This document shows positions 17,107 through 26,492 of a stretch of 64,000 nucleotides of DNA, one piece after another. The notes beneath the pieces are model-generated. The model made no database searches. It was given only the letters and a program-made list of their open reading frames with translations, and was not told the DNA's origin. Numbering within the stretch: position 1 is the first letter of the stretch; every line of letters starts with the position of its first letter. Source of the DNA: Clostridium formicaceticum. GTDB lineage: Bacteria > Bacillota > Clostridia > Peptostreptococcales > Natronincolaceae. Location of the stretch: the NCBI RefSeq assembly GCF_001854185.1, contig NZ_CP017603.1, positions 2,046,001 to 2,110,000 on the forward strand. Reading direction: 5' to 3'. The translations under genes and the position numbers were made by a program.

Positions 17107-17988
17107 ATGAAGCTATTAAAAAAGTATGAAGGATTATTATATATATTGCCATGGATGATAGGAATTATAGTATTTACCGCGTTTCCTTTTATTACTTCAC
17201 TTGTATTAAGTTTTACAAACTATAACCTTATATCTTCCCCACAATTTGTTGGGTTTGAAAATTATATAAGAATGTTTCAAAATGATGATTTTTGGAAGGC
17301 TTTATGGATTACCTTTAGGTATGTTTTTGTAACAGTACCTTTAAAATTAGCCTTTGCATTGTTTATTGCTTACATTTTGAATTTTAAGCTTAAGGGAGTA
17401 AACTTTTTTAGAACAGCTTACTATCTGCCTTCTATCCTTGGGGGAAGTGTAGCCATCGCTGTATTGTGGCGATTTATTTTTGCAGATACAGGATTGATTA
17501 ATATTTTCATGGGTTTTGTGGGTTTAGATCCTATCAGTTGGTTAGGGGATCCTAGGTATGCTCTTTTTACTTTGAGCCTTTTAAGGGTGTGGCAGTTTGG
17601 ATCTCCAATGGTTATCTTCTTAGCAGCATTGAAAAACATACCAGAGTCTTTATATGAGGCAGCAAAAATTGATGGAGCAAGTAAAGTAAGTATGTTTTTC
17701 AAAATCACTCTTCCGATGATAACACCTGTTGTGTTTTTTAACTTTATTATGCAGCTAATTCAAGCATTCCAGGAGTTTAATGCTCCTTATATTATCACCG
17801 GTGGAGGACCACTAAAATCTACCTATCTACTTCCGCTTATGATTTACGATAACTCTTTTAAGTATTTTAGAATGGGTTACGGAAGTGCTATGTCATGGTT
17901 CTTGTTTATCGTTATTATGATATTTACTGCAATTGCCTTCAGATCCGAAAAGTATTGGGTACACTACTCTGATGGAGGGGATGAATAA
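17107..17988 (+). CDS. ABC transporter permease, MalF type
   Basis: A 293-residue CUT1 permease with six predicted membrane helices and the EAA loop LYEAAKIDGASKVSMFFKITLP, which contacts the ATPase. The start at 17107 is chosen over an in-frame TTG at 17092 because GAAGGAGG lies immediately upstream at proper spacing and overlaps the TTG. The stop overlaps the next start by 1 nt. It pairs with the MalG-type permease to form the channel for uronate oligosaccharides. Confidence 0.93.
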   Translation: MKLLKKYEGLLYILPWMIGIIVFTAFPFITSLVLSFTNYNLISSPQFVGFENYIRMFQNDDFWKALWITFRYVFVTVPLKLAFALFIAYILNFKLKGVNFFRTAYYLPSILGGSVAIAVLWRFIFADTGLINIFMGFVGLDPISWLGDPRYALFTLSLLRVWQFGSPMVIFLAALKNIPESLYEAAKIDGASKVSMFFKITLPMITPVVFFNFIMQLIQAFQEFNAPYIITGGGPLKSTYLLPLMIYDNSFKYFRMGYGSAMSWFLFIVIMIFTAIAFRSEKYWVHYSDGGDE

Positions 17989-18896
17989 TGGGAGCAAAAA
18001 CAATTGTTAGAGAAGAAGAACTCATTAAAAAAGATGAGGCCCGTAGAATTAGAAGAAAAAGAAAAGAGCAAATGGGAAAAGTCCTTAGATATACTGTGCT
18101 TTGTATTGTAGGTTTGTTCATGCTATATCCGCTGATTTGGTTAGTAGGAGCTTCTTTTAAAACCAATGCAGAAATATTTACTTCTATTGGATTTTTACCA
18201 AGTGAATTTGATTTTTCAGGTTATGCTAGAGGTTGGAATACGTCTACTCAGTATACTTTCGCAACTTATTTTGCAAATACATTTAAAATCGTCATACCCA
18301 AAATGATTTTAACTGTAATATCAACGGTATTAACTGCCTATGGCTTTGCAAGATTTAAGATACCAGGAAAAAAATATCTGTTTTCAATTTTAATAGCAAC
18401 GCTTTTACTGCCAAATGTAGTTTTAAGAATCCCTCAATACCTTATGTTTAGAGAGTTTAACTGGTTAAATAGCTATAAACCTTTGGTAGTACCAGCTGCC
18501 TTTGCGGTGGATGCTTTCTTTGTATTCATGTTGATTCAGTTTATTCGAGGGTTACCGAAGGATTTAGAGGAGGCGGCAGTAATTGATGGTTGTAACTCAT
18601 TCCAAGTACTGATTTATGTACTAATACCAATGTTAAAGCCAGCGATTATTTCTGTAGCACTGTTCCAGTTCATGTGGACAATGAATGACTTCCTAGGACC
18701 ATTGATTTATCTTTCAAGTGTAGAAAAATATCCGGTCTCTATTGCTCTGAAGATGTCTATGGATGCCAGTGCTTTAGTGCAGTGGAATCAGATTATTGCT
18801 ATGTCAGTAATTGCATTACTTCCTTCATTGATTGTATTCTTCCTTGCGCAAAAACACTTTGTGGATGGTATATCTACTTCTGGTTTAAAAGGGTAA
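17988..18896 (+). CDS. ABC transporter permease, MalG type
   Basis: A 302-residue CUT1 permease. A charged N-terminal segment (about residues 1-35, rich in Arg/Lys/Glu) precedes six helices, and the EAA loop is LEEAAVIDGCNSFQVLIYVLIP. It starts within the stop of the MalF-type gene (TAATG), so the two are translationally coupled. The GH28 gene follows after 73 nt in the same direction. Confidence 0.93.
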   Translation: MGAKTIVREEELIKKDEARRIRRKRKEQMGKVLRYTVLCIVGLFMLYPLIWLVGASFKTNAEIFTSIGFLPSEFDFSGYARGWNTSTQYTFATYFANTFKIVIPKMILTVISTVLTAYGFARFKIPGKKYLFSILIATLLLPNVVLRIPQYLMFREFNWLNSYKPLVVPAAFAVDAFFVFMLIQFIRGLPKDLEEAAVIDGCNSFQVLIYVLIPMLKPAIISVALFQFMWTMNDFLGPLIYLSSVEKYPVSIALKMSMDASALVQWNQIIAMSVIALLPSLIVFFLAQKHFVDGISTSGLKG

Positions 18897-18969
18897 AAAT
18901 TAGGAATACTATAATGAGATTGCTACAAGAAAAAATTCTGTTTACAGCAGTGTGTATTGAGGAGGCAAT

Positions 18970-20535
18970 ATGAAGTTTGAAATTATATCAATCACAGCAC
19001 GGACAATTACCATAGAAATAGTAAATAAAGAATGCGTTTTTTCAAAAAATGAATTTGAAATTTATATCAATGGAGACTTAAAAACCTTATCCAATAGAAA
19101 TGTTACAACGTTATTGGGATTAGAACCCAATAAAGAGTATGAAATTTATTTGAAGGATACTAAAACCCTTGAAAATAGTAATATTAAGCTTTTCAAAACC
19201 TTAAATGAATATGTAACCTTAAATGTAAGAGATTTTGGTGCATCGGGGACAGGGGACCAGTACGATACTGCTGCATTGCAGGCAGCAATTATGGTTTGTC
19301 CCTCTAATGGAAGAGTGGTGGTGCCAGAAGGAATTTATCTAACTGCACCACTTTTTTTGAAAAGCAATATTACTTTGGAAATTCAAAGAGGGGCTGTGCT
19401 TTTAGGAAGTGATATTAGAGAAGACTATCCTATCTTACCGGGACTAACAAAGACCACCGATGAGAGAGATGAGTTTTATCTAGGATCATGGGAGGGAGAT
19501 CCTTTCGATTGTTTTGCCAGTTTAATTACTGGCATAGGTGTAAATAATGTAAAAATTATCGGGGAAGGTATTCTTGATGGCAATGCATCCTTTGATAATT
19601 GGTGGAAGGATGCTAAAAAGAAAAGAACCGCCTGGAGGCCTCGAACAATATTTTTCAAGGATTGCAAAGATATTTTAGTAGAGGGGATCACTGTTCAAAA
19701 TTCTCCTTCATGGACGATTCACCCAATGTTCTCGGAAAACTTAAGTTTTATTAACTTAAAGGTCATCAACCCTAAAGACTCTCCAAATACAGACGGCATT
19801 AACCCTGAATCTTGTAAAGATGTAAGATTAGTAGGTGTTGATTTTTCTGTAGGCGATGACTGCATTGCCATCAAGTCTGGAAAATTATATATGGGAAAAA
19901 GGTTGAAAACTTCTTCAGAAAATATCGTCATTAGAAACTGTCATATGAAGTTTGGTCATGGTGGTATTGTCATTGGCAGTGAAATGGCAGGAGGTGTAAA
20001 AAACATCTATGCCATTCGATGCATCTTTGAAGAAACCGACCGGGGTATTAGAATTAAGACCCGAAGAGGAAGAGGGGAAGACGGTGTAATAAATGGCATC
20101 AATGCAGAAAATATTATCATGAAAAAAGTATTGACACCTTTTGTTATCAATTGCTTTTATTTCTGTGATCCCGATGGGAAAACAGAATATGTATGGAGTA
20201 AAGAAAAACTTCCGGTTGATGAAAGAACACCTTCTGTAAGAAATATCTATCTGAAGAATATTATTTGCGAAGATTGTGAGGTTGCAGCAGGCTTTATTTA
20301 TGGACTACCTGAAAGAAAGATAGAAAACATTTTCTTAGAAAATATAAAGATTAGTTTTTTAGAAGATGCTAGGCCAGGATATCCTGCGATGATGAGCTTT
20401 TTGGAAGAACAGGTACGGGCAGGATTTTTTATTGGCAATGCTAGGAATGTTCAGATCAAGAATTTAACAACTGAAAATGTGATAGGAGAATCTTTTGTTC
20501 TATCTGAAGTAGAAAATTTATTTCATAATCAATAG
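18970..20535 (+). CDS. Glycoside hydrolase family 28 polygalacturonase, cytoplasmic
   Basis: A right-handed beta-helix pectinase that hydrolyses alpha-1,4-galacturonosyl bonds. All four GH28 landmarks are present: NTDG (273-276), GDDC (295-298), GHGG (329-332) and RIK (361-363), giving the catalytic Asp residues at 275, 296 and 297. An N-terminal domain of about 80 residues resembles a fibronectin-like module found in exo-acting members. No signal peptide is present, so it should act on imported oligogalacturonides as an exo-enzyme releasing galacturonate for uxaC-uxaB-uxaA. The ATG follows TGAGGAGGC. Confidence 0.93.
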   Translation: MKFEIISITARTITIEIVNKECVFSKNEFEIYINGDLKTLSNRNVTTLLGLEPNKEYEIYLKDTKTLENSNIKLFKTLNEYVTLNVRDFGASGTGDQYDTAALQAAIMVCPSNGRVVVPEGIYLTAPLFLKSNITLEIQRGAVLLGSDIREDYPILPGLTKTTDERDEFYLGSWEGDPFDCFASLITGIGVNNVKIIGEGILDGNASFDNWWKDAKKKRTAWRPRTIFFKDCKDILVEGITVQNSPSWTIHPMFSENLSFINLKVINPKDSPNTDGINPESCKDVRLVGVDFSVGDDCIAIKSGKLYMGKRLKTSSENIVIRNCHMKFGHGGIVIGSEMAGGVKNIYAIRCIFEETDRGIRIKTRRGRGEDGVINGINAENIIMKKVLTPFVINCFYFCDPDGKTEYVWSKEKLPVDERTPSVRNIYLKNIICEDCEVAAGFIYGLPERKIENIFLENIKISFLEDARPGYPAMMSFLEEQVRAGFFIGNARNVQIKNLTTENVIGESFVLSEVENLFHNQ

Positions 20536-20620
20536 GAGGGCGTTATCTTCTATTGATTATGAAAATCTATTGTACTTTATAGCTTAATGAAAAATATATA
20601 AAAAAATAGGAGGAAGAATA

Positions 20621-21454
20621 ATGTTAGAAGTAAGATATGCTTCAAGTAATAAAGACGCTAAGGGTTATGATACACAAAGACTGAGAGAAGAGTTTCATAT
20701 TGGAGGTCTTTTTCAAAGGGATGAAATAAAACTGGTTTATTCTCATATTGATAGAATTATTGCTGGTTCTGTAGCTCCTGTGGAAAAAGAACTAAAGCTA
20801 GAGGCAGGAAAAGAAATTGGTGCAGAATATTTCTTAGAAAGAAGAGAATTAGGGATTATTAATATAGGTGAAAAAGGGATTGTCATCCTTGATGGAGAAG
20901 AATTTGAACTTGACAAAAGAGATGGACTTTATGTAGGGATGGGCATCAAAGATGTGGTGTTTAAGTCAGTGGATAAAGAAAATCCTGCTAAATTTTACAT
21001 AAACTCAGCACCAGCCCATACTTCTTATCCAACAGTGAAAATTAATATTAAAGATGCTAATCCAGTAAATTTGGGTTCTGAAAAAGAGTTGAATAAAAGA
21101 ACGATTTATCAATATGTACACCCAAATGTATGTAAATCCTGTCAATTGTTAATGGGAATGACTTTGTTAGAGGAAGGGTCTGTATGGAATACAATGCCTG
21201 CCCACACCCATGACAGAAGAATGGAAGTATACTTTTATTTTGATATGGATGAAGACGCAATGGTTTTCCACATGATGGGAGAACCTAAAGAGACAAGACA
21301 TATTATTATGAGAAATGAAGAAGCGGTGATTTCTCCATCATGGTCTATTCATTCAGGGGTAGGAACGAAAAAATATACCTTTATTTGGGGAATGGTTGGG
21401 GAAAATCAAACATTTACTGATATGGATCACATTGATAACAAAGATTTGTTATAA
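20621..21454 (+). CDS. kduI: 5-dehydro-4-deoxy-D-glucuronate isomerase
   Basis: KduI converts 5-keto-4-deoxyuronate (formed from unsaturated galacturonate) to 2,5-diketo-3-deoxygluconate. The 277-residue length and double cupin architecture are normal. The C-terminal metal site is visible in [16 protein letters not shown] (His-x-His and Glu), with a further His in SWSIHSGVG. The ATG follows AGGAGGAAG. kduD follows after 36 nt, and the GH105 gene upstream supplies the substrate. Confidence 0.95.
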   Translation: MLEVRYASSNKDAKGYDTQRLREEFHIGGLFQRDEIKLVYSHIDRIIAGSVAPVEKELKLEAGKEIGAEYFLERRELGIINIGEKGIVILDGEEFELDKRDGLYVGMGIKDVVFKSVDKENPAKFYINSAPAHTSYPTVKINIKDANPVNLGSEKELNKRTIYQYVHPNVCKSCQLLMGMTLLEEGSVWNTMPAHTHDRRMEVYFYFDMDEDAMVFHMMGEPKETRHIIMRNEEAVISPSWSIHSGVGTKKYTFIWGMVGENQTFTDMDHIDNKDLL

Positions 21455-21490
21455 GTTCGTAGAACAATTAGCTTTATAGGAGGGATGACT

Positions 21491-22261
21491 ATGGATTATC
21501 TATTAGAAAACTTTGGTTTATCTGGTAAAGTAGCTATGGTAACTGGAGGGAACAGTGGCATAGGATGGGCAATTGCTCAAGGGTTAGCAAAGGCGGGGGC
21601 AGATCTTTTTCTTTATACACATTCAGCGAGAAATATTGAAGAGGTTACAAAGGAAATCGAAGCTATCGGTAGAAAAGTAAAGTTTGCCCATGGCGATCTT
21701 GATAGAGAAGATGATGCCATGGCAGCGGTTGAAAAGTGCATAGAAGCCTATGGGAAAATTGATATTTTAGTAAATAATGCAGGCATGATTCATAGAGCCC
21801 CTTTACTAGAAGGTGACAATGAGGGATGGAAGAAGGTTATTGACTTAAATCTTAGTGCTGTATATTATTTATCTAAAGTAGCAGGAAGACATATGACCCA
21901 GCAGGGAAGTGGCAAAATTATCAATATTGCATCGATGTTATCCTTCCAAGGTGGAAAATTTGTACCTTCCTACACTGCTTCAAAGCACGGTGTAGCAGGA
22001 CTGACCAAAGCATTTGCCAATGAATTAGCTGAAAGCAATGTACAAATTAATGCAATAGCACCGGGCTATATTGAAACTGCTAATACAGCACCAATTAGAG
22101 CTGATGAAAAAAGAAATGCTGAGATTTTAGGAAGAATCCCTGCAGGTAGATGGGGAAAAACAGAGGATTTAGCAGCAGCAGCGGTGTTTTTAGCTTCAAA
22201 AGCCTCTGACTACATGAATGGCCATGTTTTATGCGTAGATGGTGGATGGCTGGTAAGATAG
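21491..22261 (+). CDS. kduD: 2-deoxy-D-gluconate 3-dehydrogenase / 2,5-diketo-3-deoxygluconate reductase
   Basis: A 256-residue short-chain dehydrogenase that reduces 2,5-diketo-3-deoxygluconate to KDG. It shows the NAD(P)-binding TGGNSGIG motif, NNAG, a catalytic Ser-Tyr-Lys set with YTASK, and the C-terminal GHVLCVDGGW typical of KduD. The start at 21491 is preferred over 21485 because AGGAGGG (21478-21484) directly abuts the latter. It is the last gene of the pectin operon, followed by a strong terminator. Confidence 0.94.
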   Translation: MDYLLENFGLSGKVAMVTGGNSGIGWAIAQGLAKAGADLFLYTHSARNIEEVTKEIEAIGRKVKFAHGDLDREDDAMAAVEKCIEAYGKIDILVNNAGMIHRAPLLEGDNEGWKKVIDLNLSAVYYLSKVAGRHMTQQGSGKIINIASMLSFQGGKFVPSYTASKHGVAGLTKAFANELAESNVQINAIAPGYIETANTAPIRADEKRNAEILGRIPAGRWGKTEDLAAAAVFLASKASDYMNGHVLCVDGGWLVR

Positions 22262-22277
22262 CATAAAAATTGATACA

Positions 22278-22331
22278 AAAAACAAAGCAACTTATTTTGG
22301 AAAAATCTACAGGATAAGTTGCTTTGTTTTT
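22278..22331 (+). terminator. Terminator after kduD
   Basis: An 18-bp stem (22278-22295 with 22314-22331; arm contains CAAAGCAACTTAT) ends in a T-rich 3' side and closes the pectin operon. Confidence 0.85.
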
Positions 22332-22458
22332 GTATTAATGTACATTTTTTCAAGAACTTTACTTTTAAATATGCATGTGTTTTCAAAATAATTGATTTGT
22401 ATAATGCTTAAAGTGGGATACGGAAATTAGATTTTTTATAAAAAAAGTCTTTTAAAAG

Positions 22459-22485
22459 ATAATTTAATATGCTATATTAAATTAT
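22459..22485. promoter_or_regulatory. Palindrome upstream of the first FadR-type regulator
   Basis: ATAATTTAATAT (22459-22470) and ATATTAAATTAT (22474-22485) are perfect 12-bp arms around GCT, 31 nt before the regulator start. It could be an autoregulatory site, but its sequence differs from the TTGTATTACAA sites found downstream, and AT-rich palindromes can be fortuitous. Confidence 0.45.
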
Positions 22486-22515
22486 TAAATAAGGTTTTAG
22501 AAAGGATATAAACAA

Positions 22516-23187
22516 TTGAGTACTATAAGTGATGAAATCTATACAAATATAAAAAACCAAATCATAGAGGGAAAATTAAAACCAGGTGATAAACTTCCTA
22601 CTGAAAATGAAATGTGTAGGATATGGAGTACCAGTAGAGTATCGGTAAGAGAGGCAATGGAAAGGTTAGTAGCTTTAGGTATTCTGAAAAAGGTACAAGG
22701 AGGGGGAACCTATGTAAATGAACCTGATTCATCTATTTTTCTGGATCCTCTTTTACCTTTTGTGATATTTCGAGAAGAAAAGATTGTAGATATTCTTAAA
22801 TTTAGAAGTATCATCGAAATTGGTAGTGCTAAACTTTGCGCTAAAAATAGAGATGAAGAAAATTTGAAGAATTTAAGAAAATATCTTGATAGCATGGAGG
22901 AAAATACAGATTCTAAGAGTAAGTTTGTTGAAGCTGATCTGGAATTTCATATGGAAATTGCACGAGGTAGTAAGAATCCTATTAATGTAAAAATTAATGA
23001 GATGTTGCGTCATGTTATGAGGAAACATCAGATAACTTTGAACAATATCTTAGGTGTATCCACCAGTATTAAGGAACATAAAAGTATTTATATAGCAATT
23101 GAGGAACAAAATAGTGAGCTTGCTGAACATTTTATCGAAAAACATATTTTAAGAGCAATTGATGATATAGGAAGGCTGGACTGCTAA
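22516..23187 (+). CDS. FadR-subfamily GntR transcriptional regulator (module C)
   Basis: A 223-residue regulator with an N-terminal winged helix (LKPGDKLPTENEMCRIWSTSRVSVREAMERLVALGIL) and a C-terminal all-helical FCD effector domain (Asp/His metal-ligand pattern in EADLEFHMEIARGSKN and KEHKSIYIAIEEQN). The start is a TTG, preceded by AAAGGATA. Perfect FadR-type sites TTGTATTACAA lie in the intergenic region just downstream, around the promoter of the dehydrogenase-larA-TRAP-uxu genes, so it is the likely local repressor. The effector is unknown; a hexuronate or aldonate is expected. Confidence 0.9.
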   Translation: MSTISDEIYTNIKNQIIEGKLKPGDKLPTENEMCRIWSTSRVSVREAMERLVALGILKKVQGGGTYVNEPDSSIFLDPLLPFVIFREEKIVDILKFRSIIEIGSAKLCAKNRDEENLKNLRKYLDSMEENTDSKSKFVEADLEFHMEIARGSKNPINVKINEMLRHVMRKHQITLNNILGVSTSIKEHKSIYIAIEEQNSELAEHFIEKHILRAIDDIGRLDC

Positions 23188-23216
23188 AGTTTTATCAATA
23201 ATATATAGAAATTAAG

Positions 23217-23256
23217 AGTGGTTTGCTATGAATATAGTTGCAAACCACTTTTTTAT
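23217..23256 (+). terminator. Terminator after the first FadR-type gene
   Basis: AGTGGTTTG (23217-23225) pairs with CAAACCACT (23241-23249) and is followed by a T-rich tract. Confidence 0.85.
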
Positions 23257-23260
23257 TTTT

Positions 23261-23283
23261 TAATATTTGTATTACAAATATTA
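23261..23283. promoter_or_regulatory. FadR-type operator 1 (perfect 23-bp palindrome)
   Basis: The core TTTGTATTACAAA fits the FadR-subfamily consensus TNGTNNNACNA, and the palindrome extends perfectly over 11 bp on each side of the central T. It lies about 66 nt upstream of the -35 box of the module C promoter. Confidence 0.82.
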
Positions 23284-23348
23284 AAGAGTGTTGAAAACAA
23301 TAATAACAAATTAACGAAAAAACAATGAATATCCGCTATAAAAATCTG

Positions 23349-23377
23349 TTGACATAAAAAAAAGCATGCCTTATAAT
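23349..23377 (+). promoter_or_regulatory. Module C promoter
   Basis: A consensus TTGACA (23349-23354), 17-nt spacer and consensus TATAAT (23372-23377). It is bracketed by two FadR-type operators. The leader to the dehydrogenase start is about 185 nt and includes GAAAACGTTAACC (23510-23522), a possible LacI/cre-like half-palindrome. Confidence 0.88.
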
Positions 23378-23387
23378 AAAAACAACA

Positions 23388-23408
23388 AATATTTGTATTA
23401 CAAATTTT
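23388..23408. promoter_or_regulatory. FadR-type operator 2, at the transcription start
   Basis: AATATTTGTATTACAAAT repeats operator 1 almost exactly. It begins about 10 nt after the -10 box, where bound repressor would block initiation; with operator 1 about 127 nt upstream, a DNA loop is possible. Confidence 0.82.
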
Positions 23409-23570
23409 GAAAATCAATTTATTTTCATACTAATCTATGCATAGAATGCGTAGTATCGATTATACAACTTTTAGTAGAATTCTATTTTCATCACAAAACA
23501 AAACGAAGAAAACGTTAACCATTTTGTTGAATCTAAAAAAACCAACAATATACAAAGGGGGAGTTTCGAA

Positions 23571-24590
23571 ATGAAAGCAGCTAAAGTAATTTCGCCAAGA
23601 AACTTAGAAATATGTGATGTGCCCGTTCCTAAAATTACAAATGAAAATGAAGTTTTAATAAGAGTTAAGGCTGCTGGAATATGTGGCTCAGACATTCATA
23701 TTTATCACGGAACCTCTCCGGTAGCAACCTATCCAAGGGTTATAGGGCATGAGGTTGTAGGGGAAGTGGTAGAAGTTGGAACAAAAGTAACAAAAGTCTG
23801 TGTAGAGGATCATGTTATTATGGATCCTGTAGTTGGATGTGGAGAGTGTTACCCATGCTCTATTGGAAGACCAAATGTATGCTCTTACCTGAAGGTACGA
23901 GGTGTCCATGTAGATGGAGGATACCAGGAATATATTGTATTACCTGAAAGTGGCGTTCATAAGATTTCAAAGGAGTTGAGTTGGGAAGAGGCTATTCTTA
24001 TTGAGCCTTTTACGATTGCAGCTCAAATTGCTTCCCGTGGAGAAATCACTAAAAGAGATACTGTGTTTATCATGGGAGCAGGTCCTGCTGGACTTTGTGC
24101 AGCACAGGTTATAAAAAGAATAGGTGCAAAATGTATTATTTCGGATTTGGTTGATGCTAGGCTTGAACTGGCGCAAAAAATGGGCGTAGATATGACAATT
24201 AATCCGTCTAAACAAGATGTGGATAAAGTTATCATGGATGAAACCAATGGCTTAGGGGTACCTGTTATTATCGATGCTGTATGTATTCCACAAACCTTTG
24301 AACAAGCAGTAAAACTTGCAGCCTCAGCTGGAAGAGTCATTCTTCTAGGCTTTACAGACACACCGTCTCAAATAGCTCAACTAGAAATAACAAAAAAGGA
24401 ATTAGATGTAAAGGGGTCGAGACTTCACAGTAATAAGTTTCCAGAAGTAATTGAGTGGTTCAATAAAAAAGAAATCGATCCTAAAATACTTATATCCAAT
24501 GTCTATAATTTCTCAGACATTATGAAGGCGATTGAGCAAGTAGAGAATAATCCTATTGAGACCTACAAAGTTATTTTGAAATTTGATTAA
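23571..24590 (+). CDS. Zinc-dependent alcohol dehydrogenase, L-gulonate/L-galactonate 5-dehydrogenase-like
   Basis: A 339-residue medium-chain zinc dehydrogenase. The catalytic zinc ligands are seen in GICGSDIH and VIGHEV, the structural zinc Cys cluster in GCGECYPCSIGRPNVC, and the Rossmann fold in VFIMGAGPAGLCAAQ. Relatives include RspB and LgoD (L-gulonate or L-galactonate to the 5-keto-uronate) as well as sorbitol and threonine dehydrogenases. Because uxuB and uxuA are encoded in the same direction downstream, oxidation of an L-aldonate to D-fructuronate is an attractive role, but the substrate is inferred. The ATG follows AAAGGGGGAG. Confidence 0.85.
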   Translation: MKAAKVISPRNLEICDVPVPKITNENEVLIRVKAAGICGSDIHIYHGTSPVATYPRVIGHEVVGEVVEVGTKVTKVCVEDHVIMDPVVGCGECYPCSIGRPNVCSYLKVRGVHVDGGYQEYIVLPESGVHKISKELSWEEAILIEPFTIAAQIASRGEITKRDTVFIMGAGPAGLCAAQVIKRIGAKCIISDLVDARLELAQKMGVDMTINPSKQDVDKVIMDETNGLGVPVIIDAVCIPQTFEQAVKLAASAGRVILLGFTDTPSQIAQLEITKKELDVKGSRLHSNKFPEVIEWFNKKEIDPKILISNVYNFSDIMKAIEQVENNPIETYKVILKFD

Positions 24591-24727
24591 TATTTATTAT
24601 AAATAGAAAATCCAAATATATAGCAGATAAAAACATAATGTATAGAAAAAATTAAAAGCTGTTAACAGACTGAATAAATTTTTCTCTGGATAATCATTAC
24701 AATGTTAACAACAGAATGGAGGTTAAA

Positions 24728-26011
24728 ATGGGTGTTGTAAGTGAATTGTTGAAGGATGTTAAACTACCTAAAATGGTAAAAATAAGACAAGTTTTTCCTA
24801 GAGAAAAAATTGAGAATATACCGGAAGTTTTAAAATCTGAACTTTTAAAAGAGCAAATTAAAAGCAGCATAAAGCCTGGTATGCAAATTGCTATAACTGG
24901 AGGTAGTAGAGGGGTTGCGAATATCGCTCTTATCTTGAAGGAGATAGCTGCATTTGTAAAAGAACAGGGAGCGCATCCCTTTATCATACCAGCTATGGGA
25001 AGTCACGGTGGTGCTACTGCTGAAGGACAGGTAGAGGTTCTTGAAAGTTTTGGCATTACAGAAGAATTTTGTGGTTGTCCTATTAAAGCGACTATGGAAA
25101 CGAAGCAAATAGGATTTACCGATGAAACACAATTTCCACAGCAATATCCAGTATTTATTGATAAATATGCTGCAGAAGCAGATGGAATTATTGTTGTAAA
25201 TCGTATTAAGACACATCCTGCTTTCCGTGGTACCTATGAATCTGGTTTAATGAAAATGATGACCATCGGTCTTGGTAAGCAAAAAGGAGCAGAAACTTGC
25301 CACGAAGTGGGAGTCAAACACTTAGCTGCATTGGTACCGCTTTTTGGAAATGCCATTTTAAAAAATTCAAATATTCTCTTTGGTGTAGGTATGATAGAAA
25401 ATCCTTTTGACGAAACATGTAAAATTATTGCTTTAACAAAGGAAGAAATACCTGAAAAAGAACCAGCTCTATTATTAGAGTCTAAAGCTTTAATGCCCAA
25501 AATATTGATAGAGGAAACCGATATATTAATTGTTGATAAAATCGGTAAGAACTTCTCTGGTGATGGTATGGATCCTAATATTACAGGAAAATTTCCTACG
25601 CCTTATGCTTCTGGTGGTATTAAATCGCAACGCGTTGTTTTGCTGGACTTAAGTGATGAGACTCATGGCAATGCTAATGGACTAGGGATGGCACATATGG
25701 TTACACGTCGACTTTTTGAAAAGGCAGACTTAGAAAAAACTTATCCGAACTCTTTGACAGCTAAAATTGTAGAAAATATCAAAATACCAATGATATTAGA
25801 AAATGATAAAGAAGCGATTAAAGCGGCTATCAAAACATGTGTAGAGATTGACAAGGATGCTCCAGCAATTATTCGAATCCCAAATTCCTTGCACATAGAA
25901 TATATCCATATTTCTGAATCTTTATTAGAAAAAGCAAAGACTATACCAGGTATTGAAATCCTTGAAGAACCAAAAGAATTTCTATTTGATGAAAACGGTA
26001 ACTTGTGGTAG
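24728..26011 (+). CDS. LarA-family nickel-pincer racemase/epimerase homologue (DUF2088)
   Basis: A 427-residue member of the lactate racemase LarA superfamily, whose enzymes use a nickel-pincer nucleotide bound to Lys and racemise or epimerise alpha-hydroxyacids; one characterised branch is a D-gluconate 2-epimerase. Counterparts of the key residues are visible: His93 (MGSHGGAT), His163 (IKTHPAF), Lys176 (GLMKMMTIG) and His192 (ETCHEV). The start at 24728 is chosen because GGAGG lies 5 nt upstream; ATG 24716 overlaps that site. The cofactor genes larB, larC and larE are not in the window. In this context an aldonate C2-epimerase is more likely than lactate racemase, which is inference. Confidence 0.85.
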   Translation: MGVVSELLKDVKLPKMVKIRQVFPREKIENIPEVLKSELLKEQIKSSIKPGMQIAITGGSRGVANIALILKEIAAFVKEQGAHPFIIPAMGSHGGATAEGQVEVLESFGITEEFCGCPIKATMETKQIGFTDETQFPQQYPVFIDKYAAEADGIIVVNRIKTHPAFRGTYESGLMKMMTIGLGKQKGAETCHEVGVKHLAALVPLFGNAILKNSNILFGVGMIENPFDETCKIIALTKEEIPEKEPALLLESKALMPKILIEETDILIVDKIGKNFSGDGMDPNITGKFPTPYASGGIKSQRVVLLDLSDETHGNANGLGMAHMVTRRLFEKADLEKTYPNSLTAKIVENIKIPMILENDKEAIKAAIKTCVEIDKDAPAIIRIPNSLHIEYIHISESLLEKAKTIPGIEILEEPKEFLFDENGNLW

Positions 26012-26089
26012 TCACAAATAACCACTTGAGTTTAAGGTAGTTCTATGGTTAAATAGACAGACGAATATAAGAGAAAAGGGGGAATCGGA

Positions 26090-26356
26090 ATGAGTGTTAA
26101 TGTAATTTGGCTTACAGTCGCACTACTTCTAACAGTAATATTGATAGTATTCATGCTCAAAACAGATTTTGCTGGAAAACTACAATTGTTTTCTCTGGTA
26201 GGCTGGATTACCTTTTTATGTTATTATATGGCTATAGGATTGCCTCGATGGACGCTACATCTTTATGCTTTAATTTGTGTATCAACTGCAATGTTGTATC
26301 GACTTAAATATATAAGAAAAAGAAAATTGGTAAGCAAGACAGCAAAACAATTATAA
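26090..26356 (+). CDS. Small integral membrane protein, unknown function
   Basis: I do not recognise this 88-residue protein. It has three hydrophobic stretches (about residues 5-24, 31-50 and 55-70) and a basic C-terminal tail (RKRKLVSKTAKQL). The ATG follows AAAAGGGGGAATCGG, a strong ribosome binding site, supporting a real gene. It sits between larA and the TRAP genes in the same direction, so it may be an accessory of that transporter or of larA-dependent metabolism. Confidence 0.65.
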   Translation: MSVNVIWLTVALLLTVILIVFMLKTDFAGKLQLFSLVGWITFLCYYMAIGLPRWTLHLYALICVSTAMLYRLKYIRKRKLVSKTAKQL

Positions 26357-26492
26357 ATTATTAAAAATTTTTAATATCTGAAGAAGTTTTGTTATTTGTG
26401 GTTTGAAAATTTAGCGTACAAAATGAGTATTAAAATAAGCATTTAAGCTTTTAATTTAAAAAAATCAATGAAAAAATGAGGAGGTATTTAAA

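Noticed and set aside
18782-18973. 63-codon plus-strand frame overlapping the MalG-type permease end
   Set aside because: It is an out-of-frame reading of the permease gene with no ribosome binding site.
24728-26011. Annotation of the LarA homologue as lactate racemase
   Set aside because: Context is entirely sugar-acid catabolism, and the LarA superfamily includes aldonate epimerases, so the specific lactate call is not supported.
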